Notes under the pieces: model-generated
Databases searched by the model: none
Seen by the model: only the letters and a program-made list of their open reading frames with translations
Told to the model about the DNA's origin: nothing
Assembly (NCBI RefSeq): GCF_014873535.1
Contig: NZ_JADBEF010000001.1
Span: 1,302,001 to 1,366,000 of the forward strand
Direction of reading: 5' to 3'
From: Nonomuraea africana
GTDB lineage: Bacteria > Actinomycetota > Actinomycetes > Streptosporangiales > Streptosporangiaceae
Length of the DNA stretch: 64,000 bases
Position numbers and translations under genes: made by a program
Shown here: positions 41,288 through 49,232 of the stretch, in pieces
Position numbering within the stretch: the first letter of the stretch is position 1
How the letters are laid out: every line of letters starts with the position of its first letter

Positions 41288-41297
41288 GGAGGACGCT

Positions 41298-42191
41298 GTG
41301 CGAATTGCCCTGGCGGGGTTGGCCACCAGCCACCCCTACACCGACGCCCGTACGCTGGCCCGCCACGCCGAGCTGGTGGTCTGGGAGCAGGACGAGGAGC
41401 GGCTGCGGCGCTTCACGCAGGAGCACCCCTCGGCCAAGGTCGCGGGATCTCTGCCCGAGCTGCTGGCGGCCGAGCCGGACGGCGTCGTGCTCACCGTGCC
41501 CAACCCTCAGGCGCCCGACGCGCTGAGGGCGGTGCTGGAGACCGGCGCGCCGGTGTTCATGAACAAGCCGGCCGCCGCGACCAGGGCCCAGCTCGACGCG
41601 CTCGACCGGCTGGAGATCACCGATCGGGTGCTGTCCAGCTCCGTGCTGAGGTTCGCGCCCGCGTTCACGGCCGCCCGGGTCGACCCCGACGAGGTGCTGG
41701 CCGTGCGCGCCACGGTCAGGCACGACGTCGGGCTCTGGGCGACCGGCTACAACCCGTGGCAGGACACGCCGGGCGCGGGCGGCGGCACCATGGTCACGAT
41801 GGGCATCCACGGCGTGGAGCTGCTCGTCGCCCTGCTGGGCCCCGCGGTACGGCTGGCGGGCGCGGCCGGCGCCGTCCGCCACTACGAGGGCCTGCGCTCG
41901 GAGGACACCGGCGTCATGGCGCTGCGCTGGGACAGCGGGGTCACCGGCACTGTGGAGATCATCGGCGTCTCGGACTCCGAGGCCTACACCGTCACCGTGC
42001 ACACCCGCGACGGCTCGCGCGACATCGTCATCGAGGGCGGCGACGACGTGCTCAAGGGCCTCGGCTACGAGGGCACGGTCGAGGCCTTCCTCGCCATGGT
42101 CGGCGGCGCGCCGAGCCCGGTGCCGTGGGCCCAGACCCGGGCGATCCTGGGCGTCCTGGTGGACGCCCGCGAGGCCGTGCCCGCGCGATAA
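41298..42191 (+). CDS. Gfo/Idh/MocA-family oxidoreductase
   Basis: A 297-residue NAD(P)-dependent dehydrogenase, GTG 41298 with GGAGG 5 nt upstream. The Rossmann start is RIALAGLATSHPYTDA, with LTVPNP and the cofactor/catalytic segment FMNKPAAAT in place of the usual EKP. GGGTMVTMGIHGVELL holds the His of the C-terminal sheet domain. It is short for the family (about 340). Members oxidise sugars, inositols or amino-cyclitols. It is the first gene of the catabolic island, directly behind the tnpB element, with no visible promoter of its own in the 30 bp between. Confidence 0.88.
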   Translation: MRIALAGLATSHPYTDARTLARHAELVVWEQDEERLRRFTQEHPSAKVAGSLPELLAAEPDGVVLTVPNPQAPDALRAVLETGAPVFMNKPAAATRAQLDALDRLEITDRVLSSSVLRFAPAFTAARVDPDEVLAVRATVRHDVGLWATGYNPWQDTPGAGGGTMVTMGIHGVELLVALLGPAVRLAGAAGAVRHYEGLRSEDTGVMALRWDSGVTGTVEIIGVSDSEAYTVTVHTRDGSRDIVIEGGDDVLKGLGYEGTVEAFLAMVGGAPSPVPWAQTRAILGVLVDAREAVPAR

Positions 42192-42204
42192 AAATCACCC
42201 CCCA

Positions 42205-42245
42205 TTGACAGGAAAACACTCGCGAAGTTACGGTCTGGACCGTAA
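42205..42245 (+). promoter_or_regulatory. Promoter with island operator A
   Basis: -35 TTGACA (42205-42210), 18-nt spacer, -10 TACGGT (42229-42234). The perfect 18-bp palindrome TTACGGTCTGGACCGTAA (42228-42245) covers the -10 and start region. It is the best copy of a motif found at six island promoters and should be a repressor site. Confidence 0.88.
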
Positions 42246-42262
42246 ATGAGAGGAGTTCCGGG

Positions 42263-43270
42263 GTGCGGACGGTAGCAGAGCTCGAGGAACGGCTGGCGCG
42301 GCCCAGCGATGGCCTGGTCGACGACCTGGCCAGGCTCGACGGCGACATCATGATCCTTGGCGCGGGGGGAAAGCTCGGACCGAGCCTCGTCAGGCTCGCC
42401 CTCAACGCGACCAAGGGCAGCAGGCGGATCGTGGCCGTCTCCAGGTTCTCCGAGCCTGGCCTGGCCGATGACCTGACGCGGGAGGGCGCCACGGTCGTCA
42501 GCGCCGACGTGGCCGACGAGCAGGCGCTGCGCGACCTGCCCGACGTGGAGAACGTGGTCTTCCTGGTCGGCGCCAAGTTCGGCACCCAGGGCGCCGAGCA
42601 CGCCACCTGGTTCACCAACTCCTACCTGCCCGGACGGGTCGCCGACCGGTTCAGGGACAGCAGGATCGCGGCCCTGTCGACCGGCAACGTCTACCCGCTC
42701 GTCCCCGTGACCAGCGGCGGCGCGACCGAGGAGACCCCGGCCGACCCGGTGGGCGAGTACGCGATGAGCTGCCTGGGCAGGGAGCGGGTGATGTCGCACT
42801 TCAGCGAGAAGTACGGCACGCGCCTGGCCCTCATCAGGCTCAACTACGCCGTCGAGATGCGCTACGGCGTCCTCGTCGACCTGGCGCAGAAGGTCCACGC
42901 GGGCGAGCCCGTCGACCTGTCCACCGGCATGGCCAACGTGGTCTGGCAGGGCTACGCCAACGAGGTCACGCTCCGCTCGCTGCTGCACGCGCAGGCTCCG
43001 CCGTTCACGCTCAACCTGACCGGACCCGAGCTGATCTCGGTCCGGCAGGCCGCCACCGACCTCGGCAGGGCGCTGGGCAAGCAGCCCTCCTTCGTCGGCG
43101 AGGAGGCGCCCACCGCGCTGCTGTCGAACGCGGCCAAGTGTCACAGGCTCTTCGGCTACCCGGAGCTGGCGCCCGCCGAGCTGATCGAGCTCACCGCGCG
43201 CTGGGTGGCCGACGGCGGGCCGCTGCTCGGCAAGCCGACCAAGTTCGAGCGCCGCGACGGCCGGTTCTGA
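42263..43270 (+). CDS. NAD-dependent epimerase/dehydratase family protein
   Basis: A 335-residue extended-SDR protein, GTG 42263 with GAGGAG upstream. Rossmann motif ILGAGGKLGPSLVRLAL (shifted to residue about 31 by a 28-residue helical lead), VVFLVGAKFG, and ALSTGNVYPLVPVTSGGATEETPADPVGEYAMSCLGRERV. The usual catalytic YxxxK reads YAMSC, so the Lys is missing and its role may differ from a classical epimerase. The gene starts the operator-A operon and is followed by a lyase gene. Confidence 0.85.
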   Translation: MRTVAELEERLARPSDGLVDDLARLDGDIMILGAGGKLGPSLVRLALNATKGSRRIVAVSRFSEPGLADDLTREGATVVSADVADEQALRDLPDVENVVFLVGAKFGTQGAEHATWFTNSYLPGRVADRFRDSRIAALSTGNVYPLVPVTSGGATEETPADPVGEYAMSCLGRERVMSHFSEKYGTRLALIRLNYAVEMRYGVLVDLAQKVHAGEPVDLSTGMANVVWQGYANEVTLRSLLHAQAPPFTLNLTGPELISVRQAATDLGRALGKQPSFVGEEAPTALLSNAAKCHRLFGYPELAPAELIELTARWVADGGPLLGKPTKFERRDGRF

Positions 43271-43302
43271 TCCGCATGCTCATCGATCAAGGGGGAAGTG
43301 AC

Positions 43303-44358
43303 GTGCTCAGCACGGCTCCAGAGGCTCAGACGTCCGTCCGCGACCTGTTCAGGCGCGGCCTGGTCATCCCTGCGCACCCGCTGGCGCTCGACGCGGGACG
43401 CAAGCTGGACGAGCGCCGCCAGCGGGCGCTGACCCGCTACTACGTCGAGGCGGGCGCGGGCGGCCTGGCCGTGGGCGTCCACACCACGCAGTTCGCCATC
43501 CACGGCACCGACCTGCTGCCGCCCGTCCTGGAGCTGGCGGCGGAGACCGCCCGCGAGGCGGGCCGCGAGATCGTCATGGTCGCGGGCGCGACGGGCCCGA
43601 CCGACCAGGCCGTGGCCGAGGCCGAGCTGGCCCGCTCGCTCGGCTACCACATGGTGCTGCTCAGCCCCTACCGGGAGCTGAACGAGGACCAGCTGATCGA
43701 GCGGGCCCGCGCGGTCGGCGAGGTGCTGCCCGTCATCGGCTTCTACCTGCAGCCCGCCGTGGGCGGCCGCACCCTGTCCAGGAGTTTCTGGACGCGGCTG
43801 GCGGCCATCGAGTCGGTCGTCGGCATCAAGGTGGCGCCCTTCGACCGCTACCGCACGCTCGACGTGCTGCACGGCGTGGTCAGGGCGGGGCGCGCCGACG
43901 AGGTGGCGCTCTACACCGGCAACGACGACCACATCCTGGCCGACCTCATCACCACCCACCGGGTGATCGTGGACGGCCGCGAGGTCGAGGTCGAGTTCGT
44001 CGGCGGCCTGCTCGGCCAGTGGGCGGTCTGGGTCAAGAAGGCGGTCGAGCTGCTGGACGAGGCCAAGCTGGCCCGCGCCGGCGACGACGCGGCGGTGCGC
44101 AGGCTGCTCGGGCTCGACGGCCACCTCACCGACGCCAACGCCGCCATCTTCGACTCGGCCAACGGCTTCCACGGCTGCATCCCCGGCATCCACGAGATCC
44201 TGCGCCGCCAGGGGCTGCTGGCCGGACGCTGGTGCCTGGACCCGGCCGAGGAGCTGTCACCGGGACAGCTCGCCGAGATCGACCGCGTGTGGGCGGCCTA
44301 CCCGTGGCTGCGCGACGACGACTTCGTCGCCGAGGGCCTCGACCGGTGGCTCGCCTAG
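43303..44358 (+). CDS. Dihydrodipicolinate synthase/N-acetylneuraminate lyase-type aldolase
   Basis: A 351-residue TIM-barrel lyase. GTG 43303 has GGGGGAA 6 nt upstream; ATG 43276 lacks one. The Schiff-base Lys is Lys176 in VVGIKVAPFDRYRT. GVHTTQFAIHGTDLLPPVLELAAE replaces the usual GTTGE region. About 60 extra C-terminal residues (CIPGIHEILRRQGLLAGRWCLDPAEELSPGQLAEIDRVW) extend the fold. It should cleave or form a C-C bond of a 2-keto acid or related sugar acid. Confidence 0.88.
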   Translation: MLSTAPEAQTSVRDLFRRGLVIPAHPLALDAGRKLDERRQRALTRYYVEAGAGGLAVGVHTTQFAIHGTDLLPPVLELAAETAREAGREIVMVAGATGPTDQAVAEAELARSLGYHMVLLSPYRELNEDQLIERARAVGEVLPVIGFYLQPAVGGRTLSRSFWTRLAAIESVVGIKVAPFDRYRTLDVLHGVVRAGRADEVALYTGNDDHILADLITTHRVIVDGREVEVEFVGGLLGQWAVWVKKAVELLDEAKLARAGDDAAVRRLLGLDGHLTDANAAIFDSANGFHGCIPGIHEILRRQGLLAGRWCLDPAEELSPGQLAEIDRVWAAYPWLRDDDFVAEGLDRWLA

Positions 44359-44435
44359 CGGACGAGCCGGATCCGCGGATGGTGACCGGCCCAGAGAGCG
44401 AGCCGGGTCCGCGGGCGCTGGCCGGGCCGGCCTGG

Positions 44436-45641
44436 CTAGAGGGTCAGCCGGTAGAGGGTCAGGGGGCGGCCGCTGGTCCCGCTGGTCAGGTTGCCGGTGC
44501 GCTCGGCGAGCCCGGCCAGCTCAAGGCGGTGCAGCATGCGGCGGGCCGTGCGCTGCTGCACCGCGAGCCGTTCGGCGATCTCCCTGGTGGTCAGCGGCTC
44601 GCCGCCGGCCGCCTCGCGGGCCTCCAGCAGCTTCTCCAGCGTCGGCACCGAGAGGCCGACCCTGCGCGCGATCACCGACAGGTTCTGCTCGCCCGCGGGC
44701 GTCGCGCCGACCGACTCCAGCACGATGTCGGTGTCGGCGCGCAGCGACAGCACGGCGGCGACGTCGCCGATGCGCCTGGCCCGTGCCAGCGCCCTGCGCG
44801 CCAGGCTCTCGGCCTCGGCGGCGCTGCGGCCCAGACCGAAGCCCACCCTGACCACCTGGCTCGTCATGGTCAGCCGCGACAGCATCGGCAGGCAGGAGAA
44901 GCCGCCCGTCGCGTCGGCCAGCGGGCCGCGCGTGGTCACCAGCAGGTGCGTGCCGCCCCTGAAGGCGGCCAGCGTGCCGCCGAGTGCCGCCGCCTCGCGC
45001 AGCAGGCCCTCCTCGCTGTCGACCTCGATCAGCCCGAGCGCGATCTGCGCGTCCTCCTGCGCCTGCCCCTCGGCGGTGAGCAGCAGCTGGCGCAGCGCCA
45101 CCCGCACCGAGTGCACCGAGGGCGCGAGGCGCAGCACGTGCATGTCGTCGCGCAGCGCCTCGTGCACCGAGCTGAGACAGGTGATCACGGCGTGGTCGCC
45201 GCCGCGCCGGTGGAAGGAGACGGCCTTCTTGGAGGTCATCTCGGGCCGGTAGGGCAGCGTGCGCACCTGGTCGGTGGGCAGCCCCGCCTCCTCGAACGTG
45301 GCGTGGACGTCGGCGGACGAGATCGTGTCGATGGACAGGCGCGTGATGTCCTGGCCCTCGTGCTGGAGCCGTACCAGAGCGGTCAGCAGCGTCGCCCCGG
45401 AGTAGTCGACGAACGCCGCGGGACGGGTGAGCGCCTCGGCGTCACTGGCCAGCATGTACGGCACGATGCCGGTGAACAGCCACCCCTCTACGGTGGACGA
45501 GTGCGCCTCGACGATCGCGGGAGCCTGCGACTCGTGGTCGTAGTCGAGCCGCAGCGCGGTGACGCCCGGCTGCTCCTCGCAGGTGGCCGCGACGTCGTCG
45601 ACCAGATCGTGCGGGCCGACGACCCCGATGACGATTCCCAC
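44436..45641 (-). CDS. Island regulator: sensor plus winged-helix transcription factor
   Basis: A 401-residue cytoplasmic protein. GTG 45641 (MGIVIGVVGPHDLVDDV) is chosen for GGAGG 5 nt upstream; the longer frame would run through the operator. Residues 1-210 resemble a two-lobed sensor (VVGPHDLVDDVAATC; VEGWLFTGIVPYML; FVDYSGATLLTALVRL). Residues about 235-330 look like a degenerate GGDEF/GTP-cyclohydrolase-III fold (ALGLIEVDSEEGLLREAAALGG; VRVGFGLGRSAAEAESLARRAL). Residues about 340-401 are a winged helix (LTTREIAERLAVQQRTARRMLHRLELAGLAERTG). It is divergent from the DegT gene across operator B, so it is the likely autoregulated repressor of the island. Confidence 0.8.
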   Translation of the reverse strand: MGIVIGVVGPHDLVDDVAATCEEQPGVTALRLDYDHESQAPAIVEAHSSTVEGWLFTGIVPYMLASDAEALTRPAAFVDYSGATLLTALVRLQHEGQDITRLSIDTISSADVHATFEEAGLPTDQVRTLPYRPEMTSKKAVSFHRRGGDHAVITCLSSVHEALRDDMHVLRLAPSVHSVRVALRQLLLTAEGQAQEDAQIALGLIEVDSEEGLLREAAALGGTLAAFRGGTHLLVTTRGPLADATGGFSCLPMLSRLTMTSQVVRVGFGLGRSAAEAESLARRALARARRIGDVAAVLSLRADTDIVLESVGATPAGEQNLSVIARRVGLSVPTLEKLLEAREAAGGEPLTTREIAERLAVQQRTARRMLHRLELAGLAERTGNLTSGTSGRPLTLYRLTL

Positions 45642-45661
45642 CCACGCCTCCCTCTGCCATA

Positions 45662-45679
45662 TTACGGTCAAGACCGAAA
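45662..45679. promoter_or_regulatory. Island operator B
   Basis: TTACGGTCAAGACCGAAA, in the 47-bp gap between the divergent regulator (start 45641) and DegT gene (start 45689). TACGGT (45663-45668) can serve as the -10 for DegT, and TTCGGT on the other strand for the regulator. Confidence 0.85.
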
Positions 45680-45688
45680 GGGTAACTC

Positions 45689-46972
45689 GTGACTCCGAAG
45701 TTTCCAACCATGGCCGATCCCGAGGGCCGTACGCTCGGCGACGAGGAGGTGGCCGCCCTGGAGCGGGTGATCCGCTCGGGCATGCTCAACTCCGTGTGGG
45801 GAACCGAGGCGCGGGCGCTCGAGCGGGAGATGACCGAACTGTACGGCGTCCGCCACGCGATCGCGTGCAGCTCCGGCACCGCGGCTCTCCATCTGTCGGT
45901 CGTGGCGGCTGCGCCGGACCCCGGAGACGAGATCATCACGACGCCGATCACGGATTTCGGGACCGTCGCCCCCATCTTGGCGCAGAACGCGGTCCCTGTC
46001 TTCGCGGATGTGGAGCCCTCGGACGGCAATCTCGATCCCGCCGCGGTGGCGGCGCTCATCGGGCCGCGCACCAGGGCGATCATGGCGGTCCACCTGTTCG
46101 GCGCTCCGGCGCGGATCGACGAGCTGAGGGCGCTGGCGGACCGGCACGGGCTGGCGTTGATCGAGGACTGCGCGCAGGCCTGGCTCACCGAACTCCCCGA
46201 CCCCTCCCCACCGACCCCCCAAAACAACCCCGGCTCAGGACCGTCTCCCTCCCCCCAAGACAACCCCGGCCCGGGACCAGGGGAGGCCGCCCGGACAGGG
46301 GAGGAGCTCCGGAGCCACGCGCGGGGAGTGGGCGGCGGCAGGCTGGCAGGCACAGTGGGCGATGTCGGCACCTTCAGCCTCCAGCAGTGGAAGCACATCA
46401 CCTGCGGCGACGGCGGCCTGGTCATCACCCAGGACGACCGGCTGGCCCACCGGATGCGCCTGTTCTCCGACAAGGGCTGGGACCGGGCCGCGGGCCGCTC
46501 CCACGCCTCCCTCGGCCTCAACTACCGCATGACCGAGCTCCAGGCCGCCGTCGCCCGCGCCCAGCTGGCCAAGCTGGACGGGGTGCTGGCGGCCAGGCGG
46601 CGCACCGCCGTCCACCTGTTGAAGGCCCTGGAGGGCCTTCCAGGACTGCGGCTGCCGCGCCCCGCCGGGCACGCCTGGTGGCTGTTCCCCCTCGTCCTGC
46701 CGGACGGCGGAGCGCCCGCGCTGGCCGCCCACCTCCAGGCCGCGGGGATTCCGGCACGGGCCGGTTACCTCGGGGAACCCCTCAACCACGCGCCCGTGTG
46801 GCACGGGCCGATCTACGGCGGCTCGCGCTACCCGCTGGAGGGGTACGCGCCCGCGTCCTGCCCGGAGGCCGAGCGGCTGGTGGCGGAGACGCTGCTGGTC
46901 ATCGACTGGAACGAGCACTACACCGACGAGCACGTCGAGTTCGTCGCCGAGCGGATCAGGAACCGGCCGTAG
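45689..46972 (+). CDS. DegT/DnrJ/EryC1/StrS-family aminotransferase with Pro-rich insertion
   Basis: A 427-residue PLP enzyme, GTG 45689 with AAAGGG 7 nt upstream. Family motifs: VIRSGMLNSVWGTEARALEREM, CSSGTAALHLSV, GDEIITTPITDFGTVAP, ALIEDCAQAW, and the PLP lysine Lys235 in WKHITCGDGG; GLNYRMTELQAAVARAQL follows. Between ALIEDCAQAWLTE and GRLAGTVGDVGTF about 40-45 Pro/Gly/Asn-rich residues (about 172-213) are inserted in what is normally a short loop, encoded by repetitive DNA. It transfers amino groups to or from keto-sugars or cyclitols; in this island a deaminating role is likely. Confidence 0.9.
   Translation: MTPKFPTMADPEGRTLGDEEVAALERVIRSGMLNSVWGTEARALEREMTELYGVRHAIACSSGTAALHLSVVAAAPDPGDEIITTPITDFGTVAPILAQNAVPVFADVEPSDGNLDPAAVAALIGPRTRAIMAVHLFGAPARIDELRALADRHGLALIEDCAQAWLTELPDPSPPTPQNNPGSGPSPSPQDNPGPGPGEAARTGEELRSHARGVGGGRLAGTVGDVGTFSLQQWKHITCGDGGLVITQDDRLAHRMRLFSDKGWDRAAGRSHASLGLNYRMTELQAAVARAQLAKLDGVLAARRRTAVHLLKALEGLPGLRLPRPAGHAWWLFPLVLPDGGAPALAAHLQAAGIPARAGYLGEPLNHAPVWHGPIYGGSRYPLEGYAPASCPEAERLVAETLLVIDWNEHYTDEHVEFVAERIRNRP
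46215..46278 (+). repeat. 28-bp direct repeat inside the DegT gene
   Basis: CCCCCCAAAACAACCCCGGC followed by TCAGGACC (46215-46242) recurs with three changes at 46251-46278, offset 36 bp (12 codons). It encodes the Pro-rich insertion and is low in local codon bias, so it arose by duplication. Confidence 0.8.
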
Positions 46973-46992
46973 TTACGTTCCTGTATCGGGCA

Positions 46993-47038
46993 TTGACCGA
47001 CCGTCTCCTCGCTCACTAGGTTTCGGTCAGGACCGGTA
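46993..47038 (+). promoter_or_regulatory. Promoter with island operator C
   Basis: -35 TTGACC (46993-46998), 18-nt spacer, -10 TAGGTT (47017-47022), and operator TTTCGGTCAGGACCGGTA at 47021-47038 covering the start site. It drives the ABC transporter genes. Confidence 0.85.
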
Positions 47039-47058
47039 TTCATGAAAGGAAGCCGCCG

Positions 47059-48306
47059 ATGAGGAAGGTAGCGGCAGCCGGAATCGCGGCCGCCATGAGC
47101 GTCGTGATCGCCGGGTGCGGGTCCGGTGGCTCAGGATCCGACAAGAGCACCGTGACCCTCTGGATGTACCCCGTGATCGCCGACTCGGCCAAGAACCAGG
47201 CCTTCTGGGGCAAGGTCGAGAAGGACTTCGAGGCCGCCAACCCCACGATCGACGTCAAGATCGACCAGCAGCCCTGGGACGGCCGGCAGGAGAAGATCAC
47301 CACGGCCCTCGCCTCCAGGAAGGGCTTCGACCTGGTCGTCCTCGGGCCCGACCAGATCCCGCAGTACGCCCAGCAGGGCACGCTGGAGCAGATGGACGAC
47401 GTCATCGCCAAGGACAAGGCCGCCTACCTGCCCAACGCGCTCACCGCCCTGACGGTCGGCGGCAAGCTCTACGGCGTCCCGATCTACCAGACGATCACCG
47501 CCCCGATCTACAACAAGAAGCTCTTCGCCGAGGCGGGCGTCACGGAGGTGCCCGACACCCTCGAGGAGCTGAAGGCGGCGGCGCCGAAGCTGGCCGAGAA
47601 GAAGGTGGCGGTGCTCGACTACCCGGGCAAGCCCGAGGTCTCGCTGAACCAGAGCTTCTACCCGATCCTCTGGGCCAACGGCGGCTCCGTCTTCGCCCCC
47701 GACGGCAAGAGCGTCGCCTTCAACGGCCCCGAGGGCGTGCAGAGCCTGCAGTACCTGCTCGACCTGAAGGCCGCGGGCGGCCTGCCGGAGAACACCGCGA
47801 GCAAGGGCAACGACATCGAGGGCGGCCCGCTGGCCGGCGGCAAGACCGCGATGTACCACGCCGCCACCGCGGGCATGGTCGAGCAGCTCGCCGCCGCCAT
47901 CGGCGAGGAGAACGTGGGCATCGGCCTGCCCCTCGAAGGCACGAAGCGCGTCGCGTTCGGCATCCCCGGCGGGCTGGTGCTGGCCAAGCACGCCGCCGAC
48001 AAGGACGCGGCCAAGAAGTTCGCCGGCTACCTGGCCTCCACCACCGTGGCGGCGGAGCTGGCCAAGGAATCGGGCTTCTTCTCCGCGCGGACCGACGTCA
48101 CCATCCCCGGGCAGTCGGCCGCCTCCAAGGAGTTCGCCAAGTCGCTGGAGTACGCCTTCCCCGGCGACACCCACCCGAAGGCCCGCCAGGTGATGGCGAT
48201 GATCGCGTCGCACATCCAGGCGGCGCTGCTCGGCAAGGAGGACGCCAAGACCGCCCTCGACGCCGCGGCGAAGGAGGCCAACGAGCTGCTGTCCAGCGGC
48301 AGCTGA
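47059..48306 (+). CDS. Sugar ABC transporter substrate-binding lipoprotein (CUT1)
   Basis: A 415-residue lipoprotein, ATG 47059 with AAAGGAAG upstream, lipobox VIAGC (Cys20). The mature protein has the family 1 solute-binding fold: TVTLWMYPVIADSAKNQAFWGKVEKDFEAANPTIDVKI, DGRQEKITTALASRKGFDLVVLG, KLYGVPIYQTITAPIYNKKLF. It captures an oligosaccharide, glycoside or amino-sugar outside the membrane. An intrinsic terminator directly after it should keep it in excess over the permeases. Confidence 0.93.
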   Translation: MRKVAAAGIAAAMSVVIAGCGSGGSGSDKSTVTLWMYPVIADSAKNQAFWGKVEKDFEAANPTIDVKIDQQPWDGRQEKITTALASRKGFDLVVLGPDQIPQYAQQGTLEQMDDVIAKDKAAYLPNALTALTVGGKLYGVPIYQTITAPIYNKKLFAEAGVTEVPDTLEELKAAAPKLAEKKVAVLDYPGKPEVSLNQSFYPILWANGGSVFAPDGKSVAFNGPEGVQSLQYLLDLKAAGGLPENTASKGNDIEGGPLAGGKTAMYHAATAGMVEQLAAAIGEENVGIGLPLEGTKRVAFGIPGGLVLAKHAADKDAAKKFAGYLASTTVAAELAKESGFFSARTDVTIPGQSAASKEFAKSLEYAFPGDTHPKARQVMAMIASHIQAALLGKEDAKTALDAAAKEANELLSSGS

Positions 48307-48313
48307 CACGATT

Positions 48314-48344
48314 GGGGCCTTCCTGCGGGAAGGCCCCTGTTTTT
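48314..48344 (+). terminator. Intrinsic terminator between binding protein and permeases
   Basis: GGGGCCTTCC (48314-48323) pairs with GGAAGGCCCC (48328-48337) around TGCG and is followed by TGTTTTT. This is the only canonical U-tract terminator noticed in the window. It probably gives partial read-through. Confidence 0.88.
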
Positions 48345-48365
48345 CTGGAAAGGTGGGAACCCCCG

Positions 48366-49232
48366 GTGCGTCATCGCCTGCGCGATCCGGTCACGGGACT
48401 GCTGTTCGTCCTGCCCGTGCTCGTCCTCTTCCTGATCTTCCGGATCTTCCCCACGCTGGGTGCGGCGGGCATGAGCCTGACCAACTGGAACATCGGCGGA
48501 GAATGGGACGTCGTCGGGGCCGACAACTACGTCCGCCTGTGGAACGACCCGAACTTCTGGGCCAGTCTGCGCGTCACCCTGGTGTACGCGGCGATCTTCG
48601 TGCCGCTGACGGTGCTCGTCTCGCTGGGTACCGCCCTGCTGCTCAACGCGGTGATCTTCATGCGCGGCCTGTTCCGCAGCATGCTGTTCCTGCCCTACGT
48701 CACGAGCTTCGTGTTCGCGGGCATCATCTGGCGCTGGATCTACGAGTTCGACGGCCTGCTCAACGGTCTGCTCACCAAGATCGACCTGGGTCCGATCCAG
48801 GTGCTGGAGAGCTCGTCGCTGGTGCTGCCCGCCCTCGCGGTCGTCTCCTGCTGGAAGGGCTTCGGCTACTCGATGCTGATCCTGCTGGCGGGCCTGAAGG
48901 CGATCCCCGGCTCGTACATGGAGGCCGCCCGCGTCGACGGCGCCAGCGCCTGGCAGCGCTTCCGCAGCATCACGCTGCCGCTGCTCAAGCCCGCCCTCTT
49001 CTTCGTGCTGGTGATCGAGACGATCAGCTCGTTCCAGGTCTTCGACACCATCTACGTGATGACCGGCGGCGGCCCGGCCAAGGCCAGCTACACGCTGATC
49101 TACGGCATCTACGAGCGCGGCTTCCGCTTCTTCGAGTTCGGCTACGCGGCCACGTGGGGGATGGTGCTCTTCGCCATCGTGCTGGCCATCTCGCTGATCC
49201 AGCGCCGCTTCCTCGGGAGGGGGAACACGTGA
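48366..49232 (+). CDS. Sugar ABC permease 1 (CUT1, MalF-type)
   Basis: A 288-residue permease with six membrane segments, GTG 48366, AGGTGGG upstream. The N-terminus GLLFVLPVLVLFLIFRIFPTL is typical, and the EAA loop is EAARVDGASAWQRFRSITLPLLKP. It couples by GTGA overlap to permease 2. Confidence 0.94.
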   Translation: MRHRLRDPVTGLLFVLPVLVLFLIFRIFPTLGAAGMSLTNWNIGGEWDVVGADNYVRLWNDPNFWASLRVTLVYAAIFVPLTVLVSLGTALLLNAVIFMRGLFRSMLFLPYVTSFVFAGIIWRWIYEFDGLLNGLLTKIDLGPIQVLESSSLVLPALAVVSCWKGFGYSMLILLAGLKAIPGSYMEAARVDGASAWQRFRSITLPLLKPALFFVLVIETISSFQVFDTIYVMTGGGPAKASYTLIYGIYERGFRFFEFGYAATWGMVLFAIVLAISLIQRRFLGRGNT

